Assembly: GCA_045637505.1 (NCBI GenBank)
Contig: JAZTZO010000046.1
Location: forward strand, 43,473 to 107,472
DNA from: RGIG4079 sp045637505
Lineage (GTDB): Bacteria; Bacteroidota; Bacteroidia; Bacteroidales; Muribaculaceae
Direction of reading: 5' to 3'
DNA: 64,000 nt
The notes under the pieces are model-generated. The model saw only the letters and a list, made by a program, of their open reading frames with translations, ran no database searches and was not told the origin of the DNA. How positions within the stretch are numbered: the first letter of the stretch is position 1; each line of letters begins with the position of its first letter. Positions 45,997 to 54,568 of this stretch are shown here, piece by piece. The position numbers and the translations under genes are program-made.

Positions 45997-46728
45997 TTAA
46001 AATTTATTATATTCACCACTTTGTTCCAATCGTGCTTTACACAAAATCGCTTGTTCATGCCCTAATCTTGCTGCTTTACAATAATACATATATGCACTTT
46101 CCATTCTTCGCCCTGCCGATGTCAAGCCCGACTCATAATAATAACCCATCTTAAAGAATGCTTCGGCATAACCAAATTGCGCAGCTGCCAAAAAACAATT
46201 ACACGCTTCATCATATTTGCTTTGCTTCTCAAAACACAATCCGGCATAATGTGCTGCTTCAGGAATAAAACCCTCCTCTGTTTCAAATATCTTTATGAAT
46301 TTTTTTTGAGCTTTTTTCACTTCTCCATCTTGAAACAAGTCAATCGCAACATTCATCTCAGCAACATTTTTCATTAAATCATCAATGGCCGAAATGTTAA
46401 AATCATCGTTATATACATACGCAGTACCCCACCAATGAGGTTTTATATAAATATATGACCTCATTGCACCCCATTCATAAGCCGTTGCCCTATCTCGATC
46501 ACTCATTTCATCATAATTTATCACATAAGTTACAACTGACTTATTTTTATTTGATTCTTTTACTAATTTATCATATAACTGACTGCTTCGTGCCGAAGCG
46601 TCTTTAAATAGTACCACTCGAGGATAATCACTCATCTCACTCAACGAGCTAATCTCAACAATCTTTCCATACGATGGGACGCCGGTTAACAAAACCAACA
46701 ATAACCCAATAACTGCTTTCATTTTCAT
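45997..46728 (-). CDS. Exported Sel1/TPR protein with thioredoxin-like N-terminal half
   Basis: 243 aa with signal peptide MKMKAVIGLLLVLLTGVPSYG. Residues about 25-120 show an alternating beta/alpha pattern (PRVVLFKDASARSSQLYDKL) like a degenerate thioredoxin fold without a CxxC. The C-terminal half has three Sel1/TPR-like repeats (DEACNCFLAAAQFGYAEAFF). It directly precedes the TPR gene (stop at 45997, next ATG at 45992), so they are co-translated. Confidence 0.7.
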   Translation of the reverse strand: MKMKAVIGLLLVLLTGVPSYGKIVEISSLSEMSDYPRVVLFKDASARSSQLYDKLVKESNKNKSVVTYVINYDEMSDRDRATAYEWGAMRSYIYIKPHWWGTAYVYNDDFNISAIDDLMKNVAEMNVAIDLFQDGEVKKAQKKFIKIFETEEGFIPEAAHYAGLCFEKQSKYDEACNCFLAAAQFGYAEAFFKMGYYYESGLTSAGRRMESAYMYYCKAARLGHEQAILCKARLEQSGEYNKF

Positions 46729-46769
46729 AATTACTATATTTTTAGGGTTAATATATTTTGCTTATTATA

Positions 46770-46937
46770 TATTGCTAAAACAATAGCACGGAATAGACAT
46801 AAAGAACGTGGACTTATTACTTTGTCTATGCTTTCTAAGGTATCGCCAAACACCATGCAGTCATATTCGAGTAAAAGCCCACGGTCAGACCGTGAGCACC
46901 AACTTCCATCCTTGACTGCATCTTAAAATTTGGCGAT
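46770..46937. ncRNA. Candidate structured RNA (or foldable DNA element)
   Basis: Outer stem ATCGCCAAA (46842-46850) with TTTGGCGAT (46929-46937); middle stem ATGCAGTCA (46855-46863) with TGACTGCAT (46913-46921); inner stem CACGGTC (46880-46886) with GACCGTG (46888-46894). All three are perfect and nested around a symmetric open bubble. To the left, ATAGAC..AAAG (46793-46804) pairs with CTTTGTCTAT (46820-46829), and a small stem lies at 46773-46788. Strand is uncertain; neighbouring genes run on the minus strand. No family identified. Confidence 0.55.
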
Positions 46938-47130
46938 TTTTAGAAAACAAGAATAAAGCTAATGCTTTTTATATAATATGTCTTTTAATTCCGTTTTGTT
47001 ACATAAGCAATTATTTTTAAAGTTATTACACCACGTTTCCAACATTAATCGAAAACTTAACATAGCACAAATTACGCAATAAAATTTTGATTTAACAAAT
47101 TCTTTAGCCACAAAAAGATGGCTTGACGCA

Positions 47131-47379
47131 TCAATACAAGCGAATCCAACATATATACACATGATTACAATCCTTGCATTTATACTCATATTTAGCATTG
47201 CGACCTTTTATCTCCAAGCACTTTGCGGTTAAAAATCCGCCACACTTACCACACTTGCGAACATCATCGCTAACATCGCATTTCTCACACGCTTGCGCTG
47301 TGTAGGCTGTATAGCCCGAAACTGAACCAATGGCAGCTATAGCCACCAACATAATCAACATTTTCTTCATCTTTTTCAT
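47131..47379 (-). CDS. Small exported zinc-ribbon protein
   Basis: 82 aa. A signal sequence (MLIMLVAIAAIGSVSGYTAY) is followed by three CxxC pairs: CEKC, CGKC and CKDC, spaced like a double zinc ribbon or rubredoxin knuckle. The short C-terminus ends soon after the last pair. Unknown family. Another frame, 46959-47198, overlaps its end but looks non-coding. Confidence 0.6.
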   Translation of the reverse strand: MKKMKKMLIMLVAIAAIGSVSGYTAYTAQACEKCDVSDDVRKCGKCGGFLTAKCLEIKGRNAKYEYKCKDCNHVYICWIRLY

Positions 47380-47396
47380 TTTCGTAAAATTTTAAG

Positions 47397-47555
47397 TTAA
47401 CTATTTTTTATAAATTCTACCACTAAAAACACTATTATAATGATTAAACACACTACATATTTCACCCACCAATGCGGGGTTTGCTTACCGTCATCATCTA
47501 AAGGGAACTCATCGCTTGGTGTGGCTATTGGCCATTTCCAATCATTACTATCCAT
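47397..47555 (-). CDS. 52-aa single-pass membrane protein
   Basis: A short gene from the ATG at 47553-47555 to TAA at 47397-47399. It starts MDSNDWKWPIATPSDEF, has an acidic loop (PLDDDGKQTPHWW) and one strong membrane helix (VVCLIIIIVFLVVEFI) near the C-terminus. It fills the gap between two same-strand genes (18 bp after the one upstream, 18 bp before the next), which supports it being real. Function unknown. Confidence 0.55.
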   Translation of the reverse strand: MDSNDWKWPIATPSDEFPLDDDGKQTPHWWVKYVVCLIIIIVFLVVEFIKNS

Positions 47556-47573
47556 ACTCAATTATTAATATTA

Positions 47574-48068
47574 TCAATTAACACTTATTGCAGCATAACA
47601 CATAAAGCTCCATTGTATTGAAAAAAGAAACGCAATAGCTCCCCACCACAAGCAATAGATGCTTAATATTTCAAGTCCATTCCATTCGGCAAAGCCCGAT
47701 ATTTTATATTCCTTAAATCCCTCTTTTTCGGCCACAAAACAATCCACAGGCAAAATAGGCACAAACAAAATACACATAAATTGGTATCTTACATCTAAAT
47801 CGCCTAAAGGCTTCACCATGCGTGAGCCAAATCCATTGACGGTCATCAATACCGGCACATCCTCTTCATTTTCAATAGGGCTAAAACGATTAGAATAATC
47901 CCACTTATATGAATTACTCCCGGCTGCCCAACCTATAATAAGAGTCACAATACTTGCTGCCACTCCGGCTAATCCCACGTTACCGGTCATTTCATAAACC
48001 ACATAACCGGCCACTACTATCACTCCTATCAAAGAGAGTATTACACATGTATGTTTAAATTTTTTCAT
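47574..48068 (-). CDS. Small membrane protein, paralog of the one at 41692-42174
   Basis: 164 aa from the ATG at 48066-48068; the frame runs 22 codons further upstream, but the MKKFKHTC start aligns with its paralog. The two share most of the sequence, including GNVGLAGVAASIV, GFGSRMVK and AEWNGLEILSIYCLWWGAIAF. Unlike the first copy, the lipobox cysteine is absent (VVAGYVVY instead of FATGCVAQ). Two to three membrane segments. Unknown function. Confidence 0.7.
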   Translation of the reverse strand: MKKFKHTCVILSLIGVIVVAGYVVYEMTGNVGLAGVAASIVTLIIGWAAGSNSYKWDYSNRFSPIENEEDVPVLMTVNGFGSRMVKPLGDLDVRYQFMCILFVPILPVDCFVAEKEGFKEYKISGFAEWNGLEILSIYCLWWGAIAFLFSIQWSFMCYAAISVN

Positions 48069-48099
48069 AATCAGTTTGATTGATTTAGGTTTAGTAAAA

Positions 48100-48140
48100 T
48101 AGGGACTGTCACCACAAGTGATTGCCAACGACAATCCCTA
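48100..48140 (-). repeat. Leader hairpin, copy 2 of 2
   Basis: TAGGGACTGTC and GACAATCCCTA form an 11-bp stem with one mismatch, 41 nt in all, like the copy at 42203-42243, upstream of the paralogous gene. Confidence 0.75.
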
Positions 48141-48185
48141 TGAATTACGAATAATTAATTATTAATTGCTGGTCACGATAAAAAA

Positions 48186-48446
48186 TCATTTCTTTTCTTT
48201 ATCCTTTTTCTCTTTAGCTCTCTTCTCTTTTATGGCCTTATCTATAGCATTCTCAACTTGTCCACGAATACCACTTGTGCGACCACCAAACGAGCTATTT
48301 CCGGCAGCGTTTAATGCTTTTTCGTGATCGCCATTTTGTAAGTGTCCCTTAATCTCTTTTGCTTGCTCCATTTTTTGTGGATTAGAGGCACTTACCATTA
48401 CACAACTTCCAAATGCTAATAAAAGCACGATAAACATTTTTTTCAT
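48186..48446 (-). CDS. Small exported Lys/Glu-rich protein
   Basis: 86 aa. Signal peptide MKKMFIVLLLAFGSCVMVSA, then a helical stretch (KEIKGHLQNGDHEKALNAAG) and a highly charged tail of KEKR/KDKEKK repeats. No family recognised. Confidence 0.6.
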   Translation of the reverse strand: MKKMFIVLLLAFGSCVMVSASNPQKMEQAKEIKGHLQNGDHEKALNAAGNSSFGGRTSGIRGQVENAIDKAIKEKRAKEKKDKEKK

Positions 48447-48514
48447 TTCTGTAAATTTTAGGTTTATAAATAGGTTTTATATAATAATTATAAAGGTTTA
48501 ATACATCTAAATCA

Positions 48515-48910
48515 TTAACGATTTTCTTTGAGGGCTTTATTAATCCCCTCTCGCAACTGAGCAAGAGTGAGCAAACCGGTTGACTCATAGTAATATCCCT
48601 CTGAGTTGTAAATAATAATCGTGGTGGGAACGCTCATCACATTAAAAATCTCACACAAATCAGAGTTTTCGTCAACATCAACCTTATAAAACTCCACTTG
48701 ATTGCCATAAAAAGTCTTAGCTTTATCCATCACAGGAGCATATTTCTGGCAAGGTCCACACCATGAAGCACAGAAATCGAGCACGATAGGACGATCATAA
48801 TTAGGCATAATCTCATTGTGTAACATATCGCTGTCGATGTAGCGAATTTGAGCCGATGCGATGACCGATGTCATCATAGCCATTAACAAAAAAATGTAAA
48901 TTTTCTTCAT
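48515..48910 (-). CDS. Periplasmic thioredoxin-family protein
   Basis: 131 aa. Signal peptide (MKKIYIFLLMAMMTSVIASAQ), then a standard thioredoxin fold with CASWCGPCQKYAP and the cis-Pro segment MSVPTTII. It should act as an oxidoreductase outside the cytosol. First of the minus-strand set that runs to 38.9 kb; the zinc-ribbon and Cys-rich neighbours are plausible clients, but that is inference. Confidence 0.85.
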   Translation of the reverse strand: MKKIYIFLLMAMMTSVIASAQIRYIDSDMLHNEIMPNYDRPIVLDFCASWCGPCQKYAPVMDKAKTFYGNQVEFYKVDVDENSDLCEIFNVMSVPTTIIIYNSEGYYYESTGLLTLAQLREGINKALKENR

Positions 48911-48962
48911 AATATTTAAAATTTAATTGAGTTATATGTTTTTTCTTTAACTTTGAATACAA

Positions 48963-48994
48963 AGCTTTATTCAATCTTAGCTTTATTCAATCTT
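48963..48994. repeat. Perfect 16-bp tandem duplication
   Basis: AGCTTTATTCAATCTT occurs twice head to tail and overlaps the predicted thioredoxin promoter. Confidence 0.85.
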
Positions 48995-49158
48995 ACAAAT
49001 AAACTGTCGCAAAATAACTCACTAAAATTTACGTAAACAACTATTTCTCAACGTATATTTTCTACGATTCACACCCTTATTCCCATGACAACTTCGCTAC
49101 GCATCTTCGTATTACGTAAACTTTTTACGCAATCATAAGCAATTGATTTACACTAAAT

Positions 49159-49189
49159 TTTGAAAGCTCATTCATATTAGCTACATTTG
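49159..49189 (+). promoter_or_regulatory. Promoter of the 1154-aa sensor-like gene
   Basis: TTTG (49159-49162), a 19-bp spacer and TACATTTG (49182-49189), 27 bp before the ATG. Confidence 0.75.
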
Positions 49190-49216
49190 TAAAATAAATT
49201 AAAAAAGCTATTAATT

Positions 49217-52200
49217 ATGAAGTTTTTTCGACACATTCATGCCCTTTCATTAGTAATTATCTCGTTTTTTTTGACAATTTCTTGTTCTAAAGAAAAACAA
49301 ATTGAGGAACAAAAATCAATCATAGATAAAATTTGCATCTCGGGCGAAGCTACCGCAATCTCTCTCTCTCCCGATAGCTCCGCACTATTTATTGGGTTTA
49401 ACGAGAATTACTTTATCGAATATGATCGAAAAAACCACACATCTATAAAATTTGAACTTCCCGAGAAGACAAATTCAACGAGAACATATCAAATAAAGGA
49501 GTTGCGAAATAGTGACAACGGCAGGGAATTTTTGGCATCGAAACGCAATAGCGGTGTTTTATGGCTAAAATACGACTCTCAGCCCGATTCCGACAACATT
49601 TTCCGCCCATCAAAATGTGTCTATATCTCAAGTGAAAATAGTGGAGATGCAATGCCGCAAAAAGGCCAAAACTATTCTACCTACAAAATCGTTGAAGGAC
49701 GTGATTCCACGTTATATTTTGCAACGTCTAACGGCATGATGTATTTAACTCAAACAATGCTCACCGATTCGGTAAAACGCTCCGAAACTGAATCCACCAT
49801 TTCCGCCCCATATCTTCCATCTCTTCGGCCAATGCGTCAAAACCGAATGCAATTTAGCAATGAAGATGTTTTTGTTGACAACCATAGCGACAAGCTCATT
49901 GCCGTAACCGACAGCGGCATATATCGACTATCGGCCGACTACAATTCTCCAAATTATGAAAAACTATTGACCAATGGTCGATTCAAAGCTTCGTATATGG
50001 GCAACGATACATTGTGGGCAGTAGCAACACAACCCGAGGGGGCTATATTATTCACTATTACCAACCCCTATTCCGACAATTTTAAGATCTCAACAAAAGC
50101 CATTGACTCTGATTGCAAAATCATCAACAAAAAGATTTTTGGATATGGAGGCGGCAATATTGGAATTGGTGATAACTCATTTAATTTGGGATTAGAGGTT
50201 ATAGGTCGCGAATCATTACAAGTGCTCAACGATGACATGTACTATATATCAGAAGATGCTGTGTGTTATGTCAATCTCAACCTTTTGACCAAAATAAACG
50301 ATACCGCCTATTCTCCTATTAAAACAGCCGTAAAAGGTGAAGACAGCACATTTTATTTACTAACCGGCAAGGCATTATATGCATATAATGCCAATAATGC
50401 CAATTGCGAATACCTTGGAGATGTATATGATTTACCATCAATAAAAGATGCCATATGGCACAACGAAAACATATATATGTGTGACGACAATAGTGTTTAC
50501 ACCCTTTCAACAGCCCACAGCCTATTTGCATTTGACCGAAAGGTTGAACGCATTGAAGAAATATCAGTGAAATCGCCCGACAAGATTGAGAGTTTAGGCA
50601 TAGATGCCGACAAAGGCTTATACGTTGGTTCTCGCTCAGGATTATCGTTATATGGATTCGATGGTTCAATAAATCCCATTAACGTAAACATTAAAAAATT
50701 TGACTCTCCCTACCTTACCGACATTGCCGAGGGGGGAGAATATGCATCGACTCTGAATTATGGGTTATTAGGAATAGGAAACGTAGCCGAAAGCGTTTCA
50801 GGATATGACAACTATCGCGACATACGATCGGTTGACAAGTGTGGAGAATATCTATGCTTCAACACTCCAACAGAAGTAGTGGCAATAAACCTCACTGCTC
50901 ATAAAACAATAGGAGGGAAAAGTATTAAATGCAAAAACATTATCGATGCAGGATTTATCGATGCCAACACTATCGGCATTTTAACTACCGATAGTATTTT
51001 ACAATATTCAATTTCCTCGAATTCTCTAATAAAGAAATCAGCGAAAAAAAATCAATTAGGTTATCAACAATTATTTGCTCATAATGCTAAGGACATTTTG
51101 ATTTCAAAATATCCTATAGCCAACAACACCCCCATTATAGCACAAAATCTATCCTGGAGTGAAGTGATATATATCATTCTATCTTTTATTGTAGCAATTG
51201 CCATTTCGATATATATAATATTCTATATCATTAAATTAAAACGTCGTCATAAATTTAACATCTCACGATTGAGACATAGACACTCATCGGAAATAACCCT
51301 ACTCAGCAAAAACCATAATGAACAAATTGCTCAAATTAACAAGAGCAATGATGAACGGATATCTCAGCTAAATAAATATCATGAAGATCAGATATCTCAG
51401 CTTAACAAATGTAACGATGAGCAAATCGCTCAGCTTAACACGAGTCATGGGGAACAAATATCTCAACTTAACAAAAACCATGATGAACAGATGTCTCAGC
51501 TTAACACGAGTCATAATGAACAAATCGCTCAACTTAACAGAAGCCATAAAGAACAAATATCCCAACTTAACAAAAGCTATGATGATCAGATATCTCAGCT
51601 TAACAAATGTAACGATGAGCAAATGTCTCTGCTTAACAAAAGCAATAATGAACAGATATCTCAACTCAACAAGAGCCACGAAGAACAAATGTCTCAACTC
51701 AACAAAAAACATAATGAGCAGATATCCCAACTTAACAAAAGTCATGATGAACAAATAGCTCAGCTTAACACGAGTCATGGGGAACAAATAGCTCAGCTTA
51801 ACAAAAGTCACGATGAACAGATATCTCAGCTTAGCAAAAGTCATAAAGAACGTGAGAGAAATATTACTCTTGATTTTGATTTACACAAGTCATATACCAT
51901 TTCTGCGACGAAACTAATCAAGCATATCTCTACGATATATTCTAATTACGAAATATATCACACAAAAGAAGAAAGCCTCAATAATCTAAAAGACGTTTTT
52001 GACAAATTCAAAAAAAGCGTCTCTCCTTTATTGGCCAAAGAAATTGAGGTCTCTGACATAAAAAAATTTAAAGAAGCTTATGATAATTTATACATCGAAT
52101 TTGCCAATTGGCTGAATCTTCCAAACCAAAAAGAAGATAAGACAAAGACAAAAGAAGACGAAAATAAAGAGGATAAAATAATAGCATACAATCGCTGTCG

Positions 52201-52681
52201 ATATGGAATGAATATGCTTAACATTTGTGGATTTGGGATTCGTGCTTTAATCGAAAAGCCTAATGAAGAATCTAAAACGAAATCGGAAAAAGCAAAGAAG
52301 CAGGAAGAGACCGAACGCGATGCAAGTTGGGAACTCTTTACCCGATATGTAATATCTGGTGAAGAATCAAGTGAGATTATCAACAATATCCTTGAGAATA
52401 TGGATAATGAAAAATTGGAATTACACTACAAAAAAGGTAGTGGTTGGAAAAAACTATTGAAAGAACGCATATCTCAAAAAAACGTTGGAGCCATAATAAA
52501 TTTATTATGGAGCAATCTTTCTGCCGACATTTGGAAAAACCCCAATAGCGAACCCATTGCTCAAACCCCCTATGACGTAATGTGGAATGCGTGCAAAATC
52601 AACTCCCATACAAATGATTTGCTTGATGAGCTCAAAAAAGCTGATGAAATATTATCTAAAAAAACAACAAAACATAGTTAA
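49217..52681 (+). CDS. Sensor-like protein: periplasmic propeller, TM, hendecad-repeat coiled coil, unknown C-terminal domain
   Basis: 1154 aa. The N-terminal export signal has a possible lipobox (LTISC, Cys23). Residues about 35-640 are repetitive beta blades (for example GLYVGSRSGLSLYGFDG), like the two-component-regulator propellers of Bacteroidetes hybrid sensors. One membrane helix follows at about 650-672, then a basic KLKRRHK stop. Residues 697-872 are 16 near-perfect 11-residue repeats of the type NKSHDEQISQL, plus a degenerate 17th, predicting a long hendecad coiled coil in the cytosol. The C-terminal about 270 residues are helical and charged. No HisKA, HATPase, receiver or HTH is seen. 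Function unknown. Confidence 0.75.
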   Translation: MKFFRHIHALSLVIISFFLTISCSKEKQIEEQKSIIDKICISGEATAISLSPDSSALFIGFNENYFIEYDRKNHTSIKFELPEKTNSTRTYQIKELRNSDNGREFLASKRNSGVLWLKYDSQPDSDNIFRPSKCVYISSENSGDAMPQKGQNYSTYKIVEGRDSTLYFATSNGMMYLTQTMLTDSVKRSETESTISAPYLPSLRPMRQNRMQFSNEDVFVDNHSDKLIAVTDSGIYRLSADYNSPNYEKLLTNGRFKASYMGNDTLWAVATQPEGAILFTITNPYSDNFKISTKAIDSDCKIINKKIFGYGGGNIGIGDNSFNLGLEVIGRESLQVLNDDMYYISEDAVCYVNLNLLTKINDTAYSPIKTAVKGEDSTFYLLTGKALYAYNANNANCEYLGDVYDLPSIKDAIWHNENIYMCDDNSVYTLSTAHSLFAFDRKVERIEEISVKSPDKIESLGIDADKGLYVGSRSGLSLYGFDGSINPINVNIKKFDSPYLTDIAEGGEYASTLNYGLLGIGNVAESVSGYDNYRDIRSVDKCGEYLCFNTPTEVVAINLTAHKTIGGKSIKCKNIIDAGFIDANTIGILTTDSILQYSISSNSLIKKSAKKNQLGYQQLFAHNAKDILISKYPIANNTPIIAQNLSWSEVIYIILSFIVAIAISIYIIFYIIKLKRRHKFNISRLRHRHSSEITLLSKNHNEQIAQINKSNDERISQLNKYHEDQISQLNKCNDEQIAQLNTSHGEQISQLNKNHDEQMSQLNTSHNEQIAQLNRSHKEQISQLNKSYDDQISQLNKCNDEQMSLLNKSNNEQISQLNKSHEEQMSQLNKKHNEQISQLNKSHDEQIAQLNTSHGEQIAQLNKSHDEQISQLSKSHKERERNITLDFDLHKSYTISATKLIKHISTIYSNYEIYHTKEESLNNLKDVFDKFKKSVSPLLAKEIEVSDIKKFKEAYDNLYIEFANWLNLPNQKEDKTKTKEDENKEDKIIAYNRCRYGMNMLNICGFGIRALIEKPNEESKTKSEKAKKQEETERDASWELFTRYVISGEESSEIINNILENMDNEKLELHYKKGSGWKKLLKERISQKNVGAIINLLWSNLSADIWKNPNSEPIAQTPYDVMWNACKINSHTNDLLDELKKADEILSKKTTKHS
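51305..51865 (+). repeat. 33-bp tandem coding repeat
   Basis: Seventeen units of 33 bp encoding N-K-S-H-D-E-Q-I-S-Q-L variants. Positions 1, 7-8 and 11 (Asn, Glu-Gln, Leu) are nearly invariant; position 4 alternates His/Asn/Tyr. The nucleotide sequence is also similar between units (for example CAGCTTAACAAAAGTCATGA), so unit number may vary between strains. Confidence 0.9.
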
Positions 52682-52751
52682 CCGCATACAACAATATATC
52701 TTTTTCACTAAATTTGTATTTAATTTTTCAATCACATAAAAACATTTAACA

Positions 52752-54539
52752 ATGAAAACAATATTTAAAGAACGTATCGAACTATTGCGCGGCGACATGA
52801 AAAAAAACAACATCGCAGCAACAATCGTCCCCAAAACCGATCCTCATCAAAGTGAATATATCCCTGAATATTGGCAAATTCAGCGTTGGCTATGCGGTTT
52901 TACCGGTTCTAACGGCACACTTGTAGTCACTGCCCACAAAGCTTTTTTGTGGACCGACTCACGTTACTTCATTCAAGCCGCACAACAAATCGACGGAACT
53001 GGTGTGGAACTAATGAAAGAAGGGCTACTCGAAACGCCCTCAATTCCTCAATACCTTGCCGACAACTTGACCGAAGGCGACACCGTGGCTTATAACGGCT
53101 TGCTTTTCTCGGTCAACGACTCTCGTAACAACCACAACATTTTATCGTCTAAAGGCATCAAAATAGATGAAGAATATGCTCCATACAACGAATTGTGGAC
53201 CGACCGACCCTCTACTCCTAAGTGCAAAGTGATTATTCACGAAGAAAGACTCGCAGGCGAATCTGTTGCTTCAAAAATCGAAGCCACGCTCAAAAATGTA
53301 GCATCACAAGGAGCAAATAGCACATTTATTGCTGCCGTTGACGAAATTGCATGGTTACTCAACATTCGTTCACGCGACGTAAAATGCAATCCTGGTGTGA
53401 CATCATTCCTATACCTTGCCCCCACAGGCACCACCTTGTTTATCGATAGCGACAAACTCGATGAAAATTCTAAAAAACACTTCTCCTACAACAATATCGC
53501 GATTGCGCCTTATGACTCAATTAAGGACTTCTTGAAAAATATTCCAACAAATGAAAAAGTATTAATCAATGAAGCATTCGTAGCAGGCATACTTGTTTCA
53601 ATACTCGGCGACAAAGCTGTTTCAGGGTCATCACCCATCGCATTACTCAAATCAATCAAAAACAACATACAAGTTGAAAACACTCGTGGCATCATGGTGC
53701 GCGATGGCGTGGCTCTTGTAAAACTATTCATGGAAATCGAACGACGCCTTAAATGTGGCGAAAGCGTCGATGAATGTGACGTTGCCAATTTATCAACTAA
53801 ATACCGCGCCGAACATGAATTATTCTTCGACGATAGTTTTGAACCTATTGTGGGATATAATGCATTAGGAGCAATCGTTCATCGCATTCCTACCCCTGAA
53901 ACATCACAAATACTCAAACCCGAAGGTATGCTGTTGGTCGACACAGGAGCTCAATATCTCGACGGCACAACCGACATCACTCGCACCGTTTCGCTCGGCA
54001 ACACTACTGCGCAACAGAAACGCGACTTCACCCTTGTGATGAAAGGTCATATCGCACTTGGCACAATGATATTCCCTAACGACACCCGTGGCGCACAACT
54101 CGACGCCCTCGCTCGCCAATTCCTTTGGAAAGAAGGATTGAGCTATCTCCATGGCACAGGGCATGGTGTGGGCTACTTCCTCAATGTTCATGAAGGACCT
54201 CAAAGCATTCGCCTCAATGAAAATCCGGCATTGCTCATGCCCGGCATGATAACTTCAAACGAACCCGGTGTGTATCGCGAAGGTGAATATGGCATTCGTT
54301 GCGAAAACTTGGTATTGACAGTTCCTGCATTCAGCACCGAATTCGGAGAATTCCTTAAATTTGAAACGTTGACATTATTCCCATTCGACCTCAACCTCTT
54401 TGACACTTCGATAATGAGCGACGAAGAAATTACATGGGTAAACGACTACCATACGATGGTGCGTGAACGACTCACTCCTCACCTCAATGCCGAACAAGCA
54501 GCTTGGCTTGAAACAAAAACGGCTAAATTAACTCGATAA
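52752..54539 (+). CDS. Xaa-Pro aminopeptidase (aminopeptidase P family, M24)
   Basis: 595 aa, the long three-domain form typical of eukaryotes and Bacteroidetes. Two creatinase-like N-terminal domains are followed by the M24 pita-bread domain. Metal ligands: DTGAQYLDGTTDITRT (two Asp), GTGHGVGYFLNVHEG (His), TSNEPGVYREGEYGIRCENL (two Glu). It releases N-terminal residues before proline. No signal peptide, so cytosolic. It follows the sensor-like gene by 70 bp with a -7-like TAAATTTG (52709-52716). Confidence 0.93.
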   Translation: MKTIFKERIELLRGDMKKNNIAATIVPKTDPHQSEYIPEYWQIQRWLCGFTGSNGTLVVTAHKAFLWTDSRYFIQAAQQIDGTGVELMKEGLLETPSIPQYLADNLTEGDTVAYNGLLFSVNDSRNNHNILSSKGIKIDEEYAPYNELWTDRPSTPKCKVIIHEERLAGESVASKIEATLKNVASQGANSTFIAAVDEIAWLLNIRSRDVKCNPGVTSFLYLAPTGTTLFIDSDKLDENSKKHFSYNNIAIAPYDSIKDFLKNIPTNEKVLINEAFVAGILVSILGDKAVSGSSPIALLKSIKNNIQVENTRGIMVRDGVALVKLFMEIERRLKCGESVDECDVANLSTKYRAEHELFFDDSFEPIVGYNALGAIVHRIPTPETSQILKPEGMLLVDTGAQYLDGTTDITRTVSLGNTTAQQKRDFTLVMKGHIALGTMIFPNDTRGAQLDALARQFLWKEGLSYLHGTGHGVGYFLNVHEGPQSIRLNENPALLMPGMITSNEPGVYREGEYGIRCENLVLTVPAFSTEFGEFLKFETLTLFPFDLNLFDTSIMSDEEITWVNDYHTMVRERLTPHLNAEQAAWLETKTAKLTR

Positions 54540-54568
54540 TTACACATTATTATATATAGACTCAATTT

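Larger units (their letters stand above)
48911..49216. other. Divergent promoter region between the thioredoxin gene and the large sensor-like gene
   Basis: 306 bp. On the minus side AAGCTTTG (48960-48967) and a TTG (48988-48990) with 20-bp spacing form a weak promoter for the thioredoxin gene. The plus-strand promoter is listed separately. Between them is mainly AT-rich sequence plus a 16-bp tandem duplication. Confidence 0.5.

Noticed and set aside
46959..47198. 79-codon minus-strand frame overlapping the zinc-ribbon gene
   Set aside because: It overlaps a better gene with signal peptide and CxxC pairs, has irregular composition, and shows no domain or clean start.
49443..49652. Antisense frame inside the sensor-like gene
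   Set aside because: Shadow frame with no recognisable protein features.
51368..51844. Long minus-strand frame across the hendecad repeats, with repetitive FVKLRYLF pattern
   Set aside because: It is the antisense shadow of the 33-bp repeat, which keeps any frame open; no promoter or start context supports it.
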